Of a stretch of DNA of 64,000 nt, positions 8,742 through 19,400 are shown one piece after another. Source of the stretch: Streptomyces sp. 35G-GA-8 (GTDB taxonomy: Bacteria; Actinomycetota; Actinomycetes; Streptomycetales; Streptomycetaceae). Position 1 is the first letter of the stretch; each line of letters starts with the position of its first letter. The stretch lies in NCBI RefSeq assembly GCF_023534745.1, contig NZ_JAMHJQ010000023.1, forward strand, positions 1 to 64,000, read 5' to 3'. A program made the position numbers and the translations under genes. Under the pieces are notes generated by a model. It worked only from the letters and a program-made list of their open reading frames with translations, had not been told where the DNA came from and did not search any database.

Positions 8742-10097
8742 ATGAAGAACTTCCCCACCACCCGAAGGCACCGCCTTCGGCCCGTCGCCGCCGCGGCGGT
8801 GACGGCCGCCCTCCTGGTCCTGACAGGCTGCGGATCCGGCTCCGACCCGGGCTCGGCCACGCCCTCCGGGCTCGTCCCCGAGAGCCGGCTCAAGGATCCC
8901 ACCTCACCCGTGACCATCACCTACGCCGGCGCCGCGTACTCCGCCGACGACATGAAGCCGGTCCTGGACGCCTTCCACAAGGCCCACCCCAACATCACCG
9001 TGGAATACCAGGCGGTCCCCTTCGACCAGTTCAACAGCGTGCTCAGCACGCGCCTGAGCCGCAAGGACTCGACGCTGGACCTCTTCGACGTCGACATGCC
9101 GCGTACCGACGCCTATCAGGCCCGCGGATGGCTCACCGACCTCAGCTCCGCCTTCCCGGACACGTCCGGGAAGGTCGACAAGGCGTCGCTGGAGGCAGCG
9201 ACCAGTGACGGCAAGCTCGTCACCATGCCCTACCAGACGTCCAGCCAGCTGCTCTACTACAACAAGGACCTGCTGAAGAAGGCCGGTATACCGTTCCCGT
9301 CCGCGGCGCCGGCGGCCCGTATGACCTGGGAACAGGTCACCGCCGACGGCAAGAAGGCCCAGAAGGCCGGAGCCGACTGGGGCCTGCTGTTCGACCAGGT
9401 CAACCGCTACTACCAGCTCCAGCCCCTGGCCGAGAGCCTGGGCGGTGGATCCGGTGTGACCGGCAAGGACAACCTGACCGCCGACGTGGAGAACGCGGGC
9501 TGGACCAAGGCCATGGACTGGTACGGCTCCCTGTACAAGGACAAGGTCTCACCTCGCGGCGTGCCGGTCGCCCAGACTCCTGACACGTTCGCCTCCGGAC
9601 AGGTCGCGTTCTTCGCGGGCGGACCATGGTGGGCACCTCAGTTCACTGGCGAGAAGAAGCTCGACTTCGGGGTCGCCGCCTACCCGTACTTCGAAGGCGG
9701 AAAGGCCGTGACGCCCACGGGTGGCTGGTCCCTCGGCCTGAATCCTGCCGGCGAGCACGCGCAGGCCGCGGAGATCTTCATGAAGTTCATGGCGCTCGAC
9801 AACGGCGGGTACGCCCAGTACATGTCCGGCCTTGCTGTGCCCCCTTCCAACATCGAGGGCGCCGAGACCTTCTACCAGCAGGCGGTCTTCCAGGATCCAC
9901 GGATGGCGGGAGCCGCCGAGCTCACCAAGGACGAACTCAGGAACACGGCCGTCCTTCGCGCACGCACCGTGGGGTACGTCGAGTTCGAGGACGCGCTCGG
10001 CCGCGCCTTCGAGGACATCGCCAACGGGACGGCGCCTTCCAAAGCGCTCTCTTCCGCCACGAAGGACATCGACCAAGCGTGGGCCAAGTACAAGTAG
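8742..10097 (+). CDS. ABC transporter substrate-binding lipoprotein (carbohydrate uptake type)
   Basis: 451 residues. The lipoprotein signal ends in LLVLTGC with the lipid-modified Cys at residue 30. The mature part is a family 1 extracellular solute-binding protein: VTITYAGAAYSADDMKPVLD, TSSQLLYYNKDLLKKAGI and GGWSLGLNPAGEHAQAAEIF are typical. It should capture a sugar or glycoside outside the membrane for the two permeases that follow. No ATP-binding subunit is encoded nearby, as is normal for Streptomyces CUT1 systems that share the MsiK ATPase. Start ATG has AGAGGA upstream. The ligand is unknown; the gene context suggests a ribose-containing compound or an oligosaccharide. Confidence 0.93.
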   Translation: MKNFPTTRRHRLRPVAAAAVTAALLVLTGCGSGSDPGSATPSGLVPESRLKDPTSPVTITYAGAAYSADDMKPVLDAFHKAHPNITVEYQAVPFDQFNSVLSTRLSRKDSTLDLFDVDMPRTDAYQARGWLTDLSSAFPDTSGKVDKASLEAATSDGKLVTMPYQTSSQLLYYNKDLLKKAGIPFPSAAPAARMTWEQVTADGKKAQKAGADWGLLFDQVNRYYQLQPLAESLGGGSGVTGKDNLTADVENAGWTKAMDWYGSLYKDKVSPRGVPVAQTPDTFASGQVAFFAGGPWWAPQFTGEKKLDFGVAAYPYFEGGKAVTPTGGWSLGLNPAGEHAQAAEIFMKFMALDNGGYAQYMSGLAVPPSNIEGAETFYQQAVFQDPRMAGAAELTKDELRNTAVLRARTVGYVEFEDALGRAFEDIANGTAPSKALSSATKDIDQAWAKYK

Positions 10098-10212
10098 CCG
10101 GCCCCGTAGCACTCCGGCGTGGACTTCGTCCCCGCTCCTCAGCCTGTAACGCCGACCGGTCCGGAAGGACGCTCCGGAAGGACCTCCGGACCGGTGGAGG
10201 GACATCAACCCC

Positions 10213-11211
10213 ATGAGTATCACCCCAGCCAGGCCGGCCTCGGCGGCCCTGTCAGCCGGGCATGACGCGGACAGCACGCAGGGTCCGGCCGTCGCGGCGC
10301 GGCGGCAGGCCCTCGGCAAGGCCCGCCGGTCCAGGAAGCATCGCCGGGGGCCGCGCAATCTCATGGCAGCCGCCCTGTTCCTGCTGCCCGCGCTCACCCT
10401 CATCGTCATCCTGCGTCTGGTGCCGGTCATCCAGGCGGTCTCCGATGGCACGCACACGAGCCTGCCGGGGAGCGCGCTCGCACCGACGTGGGCGGGCCTC
10501 GACAACTTCACCGCTCTGTGGCATTCCGACACGTTCTGGACCTCGGTCCAGCAGACGCTGCTGTTCAACGTGATCGTCAACCCGCTCCAGGTCGTCATCG
10601 CCCTGGCTCTTGCGGTACTGCTGACCCAGAACCTGCCCGCCTCCGGGGTGTGGCGCACGCTGATCTTCCTGCCTGCCGCCGTTCCCATGACCGGCTCCGC
10701 GGTCGTCTGGGGTATCGCGCTCAGGCCCGACGGGCCGGCCAACGCTCTTCTCGGCAGTGCCGGCATCGACCCGCAGCCCTTCCTGACCGGTCCTCACCAA
10801 GTCGTCGCCAGCCTCATCCTGATCGCGAGCTGGATCGGCGTCGGCTATTGGATGATCTTCCTGATCGCAGGGCTCAACGACATTCCCCAGGTGTACTACG
10901 AGGCCGCGAAAGTGGACGGCGCCGGCCCGCTGCGGCGCTTCTGGTCCGTCACACTGCCCCAGCTCAAGCGCCCTCTGCTGTTCGTACTCGTGGCGGACAC
11001 GGTCTCCAACTTCGTGCTCTTCGCGCCCATGCAGATCCTCACCAACGGAGGACCCGAGCAGAAGTCCAACTTCCTTATGTACGACATCTTCCACAACAGC
11101 TTCGAACTGTCCGACCCGCACACGGCCGCAGCCGAACTTCTCGTGCTCCTGGTCATCATGATCGTTATTGTCGCGGTCCAGTTCCGGCTGCTGGGCGAGG
11201 CGGAGGACTGA
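10213..11211 (+). CDS. ABC sugar transporter permease 1
   Basis: 332 residues with a Lys/Arg-rich cytoplasmic N-terminus and six predicted membrane segments (first: NLMAAALFLLPALTLIVILR). The EAA loop that contacts the ATPase is visible: YYEAAKVDGAGPLRRFWSVT. It belongs to the MalF/UgpA-like permeases of the CUT1 class and should pair with the next gene to form the transmembrane channel for the substrate delivered by the upstream lipoprotein. A 115-base gap with GGAC/GTCC repeats separates it from the binding protein gene and may weaken or modulate downstream expression. Confidence 0.94.
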   Translation: MSITPARPASAALSAGHDADSTQGPAVAARRQALGKARRSRKHRRGPRNLMAAALFLLPALTLIVILRLVPVIQAVSDGTHTSLPGSALAPTWAGLDNFTALWHSDTFWTSVQQTLLFNVIVNPLQVVIALALAVLLTQNLPASGVWRTLIFLPAAVPMTGSAVVWGIALRPDGPANALLGSAGIDPQPFLTGPHQVVASLILIASWIGVGYWMIFLIAGLNDIPQVYYEAAKVDGAGPLRRFWSVTLPQLKRPLLFVLVADTVSNFVLFAPMQILTNGGPEQKSNFLMYDIFHNSFELSDPHTAAAELLVLLVIMIVIVAVQFRLLGEAED

Positions 11212-11214
11212 CCC

Positions 11215-12087
11215 ATGAGCCACACCACTACCACTGGCACCACTGGCACCACTGGTTCCTCGCGCATCCGTCGCGTGCTTCTCACAACGATCGCCGTCGT
11301 CGTCGCGGTCGCCTTCCTGCTGCCGGTCCTGTGGCTGCTCGCCAGCACCTTCCGTTCGTCCACGCAGACCTTCAGCGACAGCAGCTCACTCAACTGGCAC
11401 ATGTTCTGGCCGCGTGACTTCACCACCCGTAATCTCCAGGCCGCGTGGGACAACGAGTTCGCCCGCAACCTCGCCAACTCCGTGATCGTTGCCGCCGTGA
11501 CGGTGGTCGTCGGTATCGTCATCTCCGCGATGGCCGCCTTCGCTCTCGCCGTCATCGACTTCCCGGGACGCAAGCTCGTCTTCGGTCTCGTGGTCCTGAG
11601 CTTCCTCGTCCCCTTCGAGGCCATCGCCATCCCGCTCGCCCGCACCTTCAGCGACTGGAACCTCACCAACAGCATCACCGCCCTCGTACTGCCCGGCCTG
11701 GGCAACGGACTCGCGGTGTTCATCCTCCGGCAGTTCTTCCTCGGCATCCCCGGCGAACTGGTCGAGGCCGCCCGTGTGGACGGGGCCGGGTGGCCGCGCA
11801 TCTTCACGCGGATCTATCTGCCGCTGGCCCGGCCGGCCCTGATCGGCACCGGCCTCATCCTGTTCCTCTTCCAGTGGCAGGCCTACCTCTGGCCCATTCT
11901 CGTGACCACCAACGACCGCGACGACGTCGCCCCCGTCGCCATCGCCAAGACCTTCAACGCGTTCAGCAGCGACTACGGCCGCGTCTTCGCGGAGACCGCG
12001 GTCCTCGCCGTCATCCCGGCCGTGATCCTGCTCGCGCTCCAGCGGTACTTCGTCGCCTCGGTGGCCTCCACCGGAAGCAAGAACTGA
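11215..12087 (+). CDS. ABC sugar transporter permease 2
   Basis: 290 residues, MalG/UgpE-like, starting three bases after the previous stop with GGAGG in the end of that gene. After a short Thr/Gly-rich head (TTTTGTTGTTGSS) come six membrane segments. The EAA motif reads VEAARVDGAGWPRIFTRIYL. It completes the CUT1 importer. The repetitive ACTGGCACC units at its 5' end are a local oddity that could vary in length by slippage. Confidence 0.94.
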   Translation: MSHTTTTGTTGTTGSSRIRRVLLTTIAVVVAVAFLLPVLWLLASTFRSSTQTFSDSSSLNWHMFWPRDFTTRNLQAAWDNEFARNLANSVIVAAVTVVVGIVISAMAAFALAVIDFPGRKLVFGLVVLSFLVPFEAIAIPLARTFSDWNLTNSITALVLPGLGNGLAVFILRQFFLGIPGELVEAARVDGAGWPRIFTRIYLPLARPALIGTGLILFLFQWQAYLWPILVTTNDRDDVAPVAIAKTFNAFSSDYGRVFAETAVLAVIPAVILLALQRYFVASVASTGSKN

Positions 12088-12247
12088 GCCGGACGCCGCC
12101 CTCGGGCGACGGCGCTCCTTGGCAGTCCCATGAACTCCGTGCCGCGCAGAAGGGCTCACTCAGGCCCCGGCGCGCGGAACGGCCGCCCCCACCGATGTAC
12201 GGAGTGATCCCACCGATCACGCGACCTGACAGAAGAGGAGCTTCGCC

Positions 12248-14095
12248 TTGCATCGCCATGCCCATGCCCATGCTCCACGACGCGTCATCCTCAGCCGCGC
12301 TACGAGACAGCTGTCGGCAGCCGTCGCCCTGCTTCTGGCCGCGACGGCCGTGAACCTCGCCGGAGGCACCGAGCCGGCCGCGGCCAAGACCCAGAGGAGC
12401 AACGCGGGACACGCATTCTACGTGGACACGCAGAACGGCAACGACCAAGCCGCCGGCACCAGCACCACGACCGCGTGGAAGAGCCTGAACAAACTCAGCT
12501 CGGTCACCTTCCAGGCCGGCGACACCATCTCGCTGCGCCGGGGCCAGACCTTCACGGGTCAGGCCGTCATCAACGGCACGGCAACGACCTCGTCACCCAT
12601 CACCATCACCGCCTACGGCACGGGCAACGCTCCCACCCTGTCCAACCCGGGCGGCTTGAACATGCTCCAGGTGCAGGCGCCGAATGTGACGGTGGAGAAC
12701 CTCCGATTCGCCGACGGCGTTGAGTTCGACGACGACGGCGGTGGCATCACCGGCGACAACTACAGGCTCAGCGGTGCCGTCGCGGTGACTGCCGCAGGCA
12801 CCGGCGCCATCGTCCGCGACAACGAATTCACCCAGGTCGGCGTAGGAGTGAAGACCTACGCCACCGACTCCCTGGTCGAGAACAACAACTTCCACGACCT
12901 CCAGATCGCCTTCCGCGGCATGGACTCCGGCAGCGAGACGTCCTACGGAGCGATCGGAGTCTCCGTCAACAACAGCGACGTGCGGGTGACCGGCAACCGG
13001 TTCACCAACTGCCGTTCCACCGACAGCCCCTACGGCGCCGACGGCGGTGCCGTCGAGATCGAGGGCTTCGACCACGACAAGAACAACATCACCATCGACC
13101 ACAACATCTCGACCGGGTCCCAGGGCTTCCTGGAGGTCACCGAGACCACCACGGCCGACGTCGACCTCCTCTACAACGTCAGCGACGACTACCAGCAGTT
13201 CCTCGCGTTCGACACCACCACCCATCCCGAGAACTACCTCGTCGCGCACAACACCATCCTGCGCAACCGCGGCGACGACCAGAAGCTCTTCGCCATCTAC
13301 TTCTACCGGGAAGAGGGACCCGCACCGCAGGACTCCTGGCTCACGATCAGCGGAAACGTCATCGAGATGGACTCCGGGGTCGTCCTGTACGACTACCTCT
13401 GGCCTCACGACCACAACCTGATCAACGCCCCTCTGGGCGACGCTCCGGGCGTCGGCGACCTCCTGGCCGACCCGAAGCTGACCAATGCGGCCGGCGGCGA
13501 CTACACACCTCAGGCCACCAGTCCCGCGGTCGACAACGGCGGGCCGGCCAACGCCACCACCGACCTGTTGGGCAACCCGTCCAACCGGGCCCTGGGGCCG
13601 GACATCGGGGCCGTCGAACGCCAGGACCAGCCCACCGCCGGGACCAACATCGTCCAGAACGGCGGATTCGAGCAGGCCACCACTCTCACCAGCACATCCA
13701 CACCCTGGTACTCCGAAGGATCGCTGGCCTACGGCGTCGACAACGGCACCGGAACCGCGCACACCGGAACACGCGATGCCTGGATCAGCTCGACGCAGTC
13801 GGGTGTCTGGGGCGCAATCAAGCAGACGGTGACGGTCACCCCGAACAAGCGTTACCGCCTCACTGCCTGGGTGGAGAACTCAGGCAGCATCGAACAGGGC
13901 TGGCTCGGGGCAAAGACGACCGGTGGAACGGTGGTCGGCGAAGTCCACCATGGAACGGCCCCCACCTACGGTCGCGTCGTCCTCACTCTGGACAGCGGCA
14001 GCAACAGCACACTCGTCCTGCACAGCGGGTACTACTCACCAACCGGCGCCGCCTGGCAGCGCATCGACGACGTCTCTCTGCAACAGCTGTCCTGA
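12248..14095 (+). CDS. secreted right-handed parallel beta-helix protein with C-terminal carbohydrate-binding-like module
   Basis: 615 residues from a TTG start, supported by GAGGAG seven bases upstream. The signal peptide follows a His/Arg head (LSAAVALLLAATAVNLAGG). The mature protein opens with YVDTQNGNDQAAGTSTTTAW, the usual entry into a pectate-lyase-like beta-helix, and shows repeated coil motifs (NNFHDL, VTGNRFTNC, HNISTGSQGFLEV). The last ~150 residues (IVQNGGFEQATTL to WQRIDDVSLQQLS) form a CBM4/9-like beta-sandwich. Probably a polysaccharide lyase or hydrolase; substrate unknown. It is 160 bases downstream of the ABC permease genes and likely the extracellular enzyme that feeds the importer. 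Confidence 0.78.
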   Translation: MHRHAHAHAPRRVILSRATRQLSAAVALLLAATAVNLAGGTEPAAAKTQRSNAGHAFYVDTQNGNDQAAGTSTTTAWKSLNKLSSVTFQAGDTISLRRGQTFTGQAVINGTATTSSPITITAYGTGNAPTLSNPGGLNMLQVQAPNVTVENLRFADGVEFDDDGGGITGDNYRLSGAVAVTAAGTGAIVRDNEFTQVGVGVKTYATDSLVENNNFHDLQIAFRGMDSGSETSYGAIGVSVNNSDVRVTGNRFTNCRSTDSPYGADGGAVEIEGFDHDKNNITIDHNISTGSQGFLEVTETTTADVDLLYNVSDDYQQFLAFDTTTHPENYLVAHNTILRNRGDDQKLFAIYFYREEGPAPQDSWLTISGNVIEMDSGVVLYDYLWPHDHNLINAPLGDAPGVGDLLADPKLTNAAGGDYTPQATSPAVDNGGPANATTDLLGNPSNRALGPDIGAVERQDQPTAGTNIVQNGGFEQATTLTSTSTPWYSEGSLAYGVDNGTGTAHTGTRDAWISSTQSGVWGAIKQTVTVTPNKRYRLTAWVENSGSIEQGWLGAKTTGGTVVGEVHHGTAPTYGRVVLTLDSGSNSTLVLHSGYYSPTGAAWQRIDDVSLQQLS

Positions 14096-14118
14096 CGAAG
14101 ACCGAACGAAGCGACTTC

Positions 14119-15627
14119 TCAATCCCTGACCTTGAGGAAGCGCATCCGGGTTGCGCCATTGCTGTCGGTGCCGCCGGCCTCGGCGTTGGAGATCTTGCCG
14201 CCGGTGAGGACGAACATCAGGTGCAGGCGGACCGTCCGGGGGCCGGAGGCGACCGCGTACTCGGTCATGATGTGTGTGGTTCCGCCTTGCTGCTCCTGCC
14301 TCGCCGCGTTGATCGCCGCGATCTGGGTGTAGCTCGTCAGGAGGGTGTCCGTGGTCTCGTCCCTGAGCCAGCCGATGATGTAGCCGCTGCCGCCGGTGGC
14401 GGAACCGAGCGCGTACCGTACATCGCTGTCGATGTGGTACACCCCGGCTTCCGGGAGCACGATGTCGGACTCGGGGATCGGCACGTCGGTACCTGCCCGG
14501 GCCAGGAGGTTGGCGTGCTGCGCCTCGGCGTTGAGGAACGCGCTCACCGGCGTGAGCCGGGCGCCGATCTCCCACCTTTCGGGGCAGCCGGTCGTCCCGG
14601 TGACGTCGATGTCCACCGACCGTTCGGTGCTGCTGTTGCCGCCGGGAGCGATACCCGTCAGATCGATCCGCGGCACGAGCAGCCCACCGGTCGTGTTCCG
14701 TGCGGCATTGCACGGGGACGGGTCCAGAGCAGGCGTGTCGGGCGCGTACAGACACCCGTCGCTGCCCCGGGTGATGGCGTTGCCCCGGTCCGTGGAGACG
14801 CACGGAGGGCGGGCGGTGGCGCATCCGTCCTGGCAGGAGGCGACCGGGATGACGGGCGGTACCGCGGCGTAGGGAGTCGAGCCGTCGAGGGTGTCGGTCG
14901 TGCAGGTGACCGCGCCGTCGCAGTTGCGGCAGGTCGTACGGAGGAACGGCCTGCCGCAGCCCGGGGCGGACGCCTGGACGGTGAGGACGAAGCTGTCGAC
15001 GGTCCACTGCTTGGGGCCGACTCGGCAGGTGTCGTCGTTGCCTGTTTCCAGGTTGAGCTCGACGACGATCTTTCCCGCGAGGACGTCCGCGAGGGACACG
15101 GTGGTCGGTGGGATGACGCCGTTGTCGTCACCGCCCGCCGGCAGATCGGGTGGGCCCAGGAGATCGGTGCGGATCGGGGTCGTCCCGTTCCACAGGGCGA
15201 AGCGGCCGTAGAGCTGACAGGCCGTGTTCCTGCCGTCGTTGTGTACATGGACCGAGGCGCTGATGGTGACACTGGTGGGGTTGCCGCGCAGTGACGTGGG
15301 GTCGATGTGCACGACGCCGGCGAGCCAGGTGTGCTGGCCGTTGTGCGTCCCGTCGTCGGCCGGGAACGTGCCCGTGCCGCTGTTCAGGATGGTCTGGGCG
15401 ACGACAGGGTCAAGTGCGGCATGGGTGTTGGCGATGGTGTAGTACGGCGTCGGGTCGGTGCTGCTCGCGGTCGCCGCGACCCGGTACGGCGCGGAGTCGC
15501 GCAGTGGCGTGGTCTCGCAGTGCTCGCACGGCTTGGAGCCGGAACAAGCAACGGGGGGACAGGCCGGCTTGGAGGGCTGACAGCCGCCGATGGCGATGGG
15601 GGACTGCCCGCAGCCGCATCCACTCAT
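14119..15627 (-). CDS. Cys-rich protein of unknown function with a C1q/TNF-like C-terminal beta-sandwich
   Basis: 502 residues, ATG with GGAG upstream, no signal peptide. The N-terminus is unusually Cys-rich (MSGCGCGQSPIAIGGCQPSK; about ten Cys in the first 40 residues), with further Cys pairs around the middle (TTCRNCDGAVTC). The last ~110 residues (LPEAGVYHIDSDVRYALG, GWLRDETTD, RLHLMFVLTGG) look like the jelly-roll module found at the tips of phage fibres and C1q/TNF-like proteins. The middle part resembles no family I recognise. It is convergent with the beta-helix gene and separated from it by only 23 bases. A structural or surface protein is more likely than an enzyme, but function is unknown. 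Confidence 0.7.
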   Translation of the reverse strand: MSGCGCGQSPIAIGGCQPSKPACPPVACSGSKPCEHCETTPLRDSAPYRVAATASSTDPTPYYTIANTHAALDPVVAQTILNSGTGTFPADDGTHNGQHTWLAGVVHIDPTSLRGNPTSVTISASVHVHNDGRNTACQLYGRFALWNGTTPIRTDLLGPPDLPAGGDDNGVIPPTTVSLADVLAGKIVVELNLETGNDDTCRVGPKQWTVDSFVLTVQASAPGCGRPFLRTTCRNCDGAVTCTTDTLDGSTPYAAVPPVIPVASCQDGCATARPPCVSTDRGNAITRGSDGCLYAPDTPALDPSPCNAARNTTGGLLVPRIDLTGIAPGGNSSTERSVDIDVTGTTGCPERWEIGARLTPVSAFLNAEAQHANLLARAGTDVPIPESDIVLPEAGVYHIDSDVRYALGSATGGSGYIIGWLRDETTDTLLTSYTQIAAINAARQEQQGGTTHIMTEYAVASGPRTVRLHLMFVLTGGKISNAEAGGTDSNGATRMRFLKVRD

Positions 15628-16265
15628 GGATCAACTCCTTTTGTGAGGTGGAGTGGTGGCAATGGCGGTGTGGTGTGCCCTGTGCGACGTTGGCGCGGTT
15701 GGGGCACGAGGGGGTGGTGGGGCGCCGGATCATCGGCCGAAACGGATGAAAGTCGAGAGGGCAGGCGGCGCGTTGAGGGATACCGGCGGACCGCTCGCCG
15801 GGTCCTGGCTGACATGACGTCGATCGTCATCCAGCTACGTGTTCCCGCAGCCGGCCATGTCCTTGGGGTGGGAATCAGAAGCGGCCGTGTCGGCCCCTCT
15901 TCGCGATTCTGCTACTGGCACTGGTACTGGGCTAACCGCGTTGGACGCTCGCGCAGAGGAACACCTGAAGCTCAGTCACTTGTCTTCTTCTGTCTTCTTC
16001 GCTGCCATTTCCAATGTACTGTCCCCTGACCCATCGGGCATTACCCCGTTAGGGTGGCCGACCGGCGCCGGGCCGAGAAGGTCCTGGACACCCTGCCGTC
16101 GCGCCCGTGGACGAGCGTCGCGGTCACCGAGCGCCTCGGAGTCATCGGTGGCGTCGACCACGCTGAAAGTAAGCCGAGTTGACAAATTTGCCAGGAGGGC
16201 GAGCGGCGACCCGCCGATCCGGCGCCCCGCACCACCCCTCTCAACTGCCACTCTTGTCAAGAACC
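15628..16265. other. intergenic region, no convincing gene
   Basis: 638 bases between divergent genes. The only hint of coding is a short GTG reading frame at 16054-16182 on the plus strand (42 residues, containing KVLDTLPSRPWTSVAVTER), which may be a leftover of a larger protein. The 5' part has alternating purine-rich stretches but no clear hairpin. Nothing else can be supported. Confidence 0.5.
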
Positions 16266-16294
16266 TTGACCCGCCCGGCCCGTGCTCTTAATTT
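16266..16294 (+). promoter_or_regulatory. sigma-70-like promoter candidate for the ThuA/GSDH gene
   Basis: TTGACC at 16266-16271 and TAATTT at 16289-16294 are spaced by 17 bases, a good match to a vegetative promoter. It lies about 175 bases upstream of the ATG. A second TTGACA at 16179 has no matching -10. Confidence 0.45.
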
Positions 16295-16468
16295 GTCCAT
16301 CGACTCGCCAAATTACCCCGGCCGGCGGTTCGGACACCTTCGGCCACCGGATGTGCGGCGCCGTGGGACCCCGGACGGGGGTCTCGCGGAGCCATCACGG
16401 AACAGCACGGCGCCACCCCCGAACGCAGCACGCAGACGCGTATCCCTGTTCGCCAACTTGAGGTGCCC

Positions 16469-19400
16469 ATGCCGTATTTGCCCCTTTCCGATCCCCACCG
16501 CTTCCAGCGTCTCCACCGGTTCCAGCGCTTGCGAAGAAGCGCCGCGCGCGTGGTGGCGGCCGTCCTGGCGCTGCTGCTGGTGACCGCCGGGGCAGCCGCC
16601 GCGCAGCCCGCGGCCCAGCCCGCGACCCAGCCCACCGCGCGGCCCGCCGCCAAGAAGACCGAGCCGTTCGACGCGCTGGTCTTCAGCAAGACCGCCGGAT
16701 ACCGGCACGGCGCCATCCCGGCCGGGATCGCCGCGATCGAGAAGCTCGGCGAGAAGAACGGCTTCTCCGTCACCGCCACTGAGGACGCGAGCGTCTTCAC
16801 CGACGAGACGCTCGCCACGTACGAGGTGGTCGTCTTCCTGTCGACCACGGGCGATGTCCTGAACGCCGACCAGCAGGCCGCGTTCGAGCGCTACATCGAG
16901 GCCGGCGGCGGCTACGCCGGGGTCCACGCGGCCTCCGACACCGAGTACGACTGGGCCTGGTACGGCGATCTCGTCGGCGCCTACTTCAAGACCCACCCGG
17001 CGCCGCAGAGCGCGAGCGTCAAGGTGGAGGACCCCGCACACCCGTCCACGGCGAAACTGCCGGTGCGCTGGGAACGCACCGACGAGTGGTACGACTTCCG
17101 GGCGAACCCGCGCGGCAACGTGCACGTCCTGGCCTCGCTGGACGAGACCTCGTACACCGGCGGCACGATGGGCGCCGAGCACCCGATCGCCTGGTGCCAG
17201 AACTACGAGGGCGGCCGGTCCTGGTACACCGGCATGGGCCACGAGGTCGCCTCGTACACGGACGCGAAGTTCCTCTCGCATCTGCTGGGCGGCCTGCGGA
17301 CCGCCGCGGGCGTGCTGCCCGCCGACTGCACGGCGTCGCTGACCAGCGGCTTCCAGAAGGTGCCGGTGGACGAGAACACCAGCAACCCGATGGAGCTGGT
17401 GATCTCCGAGGACGGCCGCGTCTTCTACATCGACCGGGGCGGCGAGATCCGCGTGGTCCGCACCGACGGCACGGTGGTCTCCGCGGGCAAGCTGGGGGTC
17501 TACACCGGCCAGGAGTTCGGCCTGCTGGGCATCGCGCTCGACCCGGACTTCGACAAGAACGGCTGGGTCTACCTCTACTACTCCCCCGCCGGAACCGAAT
17601 CCGTCGACCGAGTCTCCCGCTTCGAGGTCAAGGACGACGACACCCTCGACCTGGCCGGTGAGAAGGTCCTCCTGAAGGTGGACGTGCAGCGCGAGCAGTG
17701 CTGCCACGCGGGCGGCGCGATGGAGTTCGACGGCGACGGCAACCTGTACATCGCCATCGGGGACAACACCAACCCCTTCGCCTCCGACGGCTACACCCCG
17801 ATCGACGAGAGCGCGGGCCGCACGGCGTGGGACGCCCAGGCGACCTCCGCCAACAGCGCCGTCCTGAACGGCAAGGTGCTGCGCATCAAGCCGCGCAAGA
17901 ACGGCACCTACAGCATCCCCAAGGGCAACCTCTTCCGCCCGGGGACCCCGGACACCCGTCCCGAGATCTACGCGATGGGCTTCCGCAACCCCTTCCGCAT
18001 CGGCATCGACCCGGCCACCGACAATCTGTTCGTCGCCGACTACGGCCCCGACGCGGGCAGCGTCAGCCCGACCCGCGGCCCCGACGGCCGGATCGAGTGG
18101 AACATCGTCGACAAGCCCGGCTTCTACGGCTGGCCCTACTGCGTCGGCGCCAACACCCCCTATAACGACCACGACTTCGCGACCGGTACCTCGGGCGCCG
18201 CCTTCGACTGCTCCGCGCCGGTCAACGACTCCCCCAACAACACCGGCATCGAGCAGCTGCCCGCCGCCCAGCCCGCCGAGCTGTGGATGGGCAAGTCCAC
18301 CACCGGCGTCCCGGAGATCGGCACCAGCGGAGCACCGCTGACCAGCGGGGCGTACGACTACGAGGCCAAGCTGGACTCCGAGCGCAAGTGGCCGGCGTAC
18401 TTCGACGGCAAGGCGATCTACGGCGACTGGAACAACGGCCGGCTCTTCACCGTGCAGCCGGACCAGCGGCGCACCGGCGTATCGGATGTGAACGCCCTGC
18501 TGGACGGCATGGACTTCACCCGGCCGCATGCCATGCAGTTCGGTCCCGACGGGGCGCTGTACGTCATCGACTGGGGCAGCGGCTTCGGCGGCAACAACGC
18601 CGACTCCGGGGTCTACCGGGTGGACTACGTCCAGGGCAACCGCTCGCCCATCGCGCGTTTCACGCAGGACCGGACGTCGGGCCCGGCGCCGCTCACGGTC
18701 GCCTTCGACGCGGGTGAGTCCAACGACCCGGACGGCACGCCGATCTCGTACTCCTGGGACTTCGACGGTGACGGCACACAGGACAGCACGGCGCGGACGC
18801 CGTCGTTCACCTACACCGAGCCCGGCCTCTTCACCGCGCAGCTGACGGTGACCGATCCCGACGGGCGCACGGCGGTGGCCGGGGTGGACATCACCGCGGG
18901 CAACACCGCTCCCACCATCGAGGTCAAGGCGCCCGTGGACGGTGGGCTGTTCACCTTCGGGGACACCATCGCCTACGAGGTGACGGTCACCGACCCGGAG
19001 GACGGGCCGGTCGACTGCGAGGAGGTGATCGTGCAGCCTGGGCTCGGCCATGACGAACACGGGCACGGCTACGAGCAGCACCGCGGCTGCTCGGGCACCT
19101 TCCCGCTGCCCGGCGACGCCGGGCACACCGGCGCCAATATCTTCGGCACGGTGACGGTCACCTACACCGACCACGGCAACGGTGACGTGCCCGCGCTGAC
19201 CAGCCAGGAGGTGCTGGTGCTCCAGACCAAGCACCGCGAGGCCGAGCACTTCGACAGCACCGGCCGGGTGCCGTCCGCGCCCGCCGGCGGCGACATCGGC
19301 GTGGGCGTCGGGCCCACCGGGGACACCGCGGGCGGCGGCCAGAACATCGGCTGGATCGAGAACGGCGACTACTGGTCCTGGGACCCGGTCAACCTCACCA

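Noticed and set aside
16313-19249. 978-codon open frame antisense to the ThuA/GSDH gene
   Set aside because: Arises from high GC at third positions of the real gene; composition dominated by Gly, Val, Arg and no family motif.
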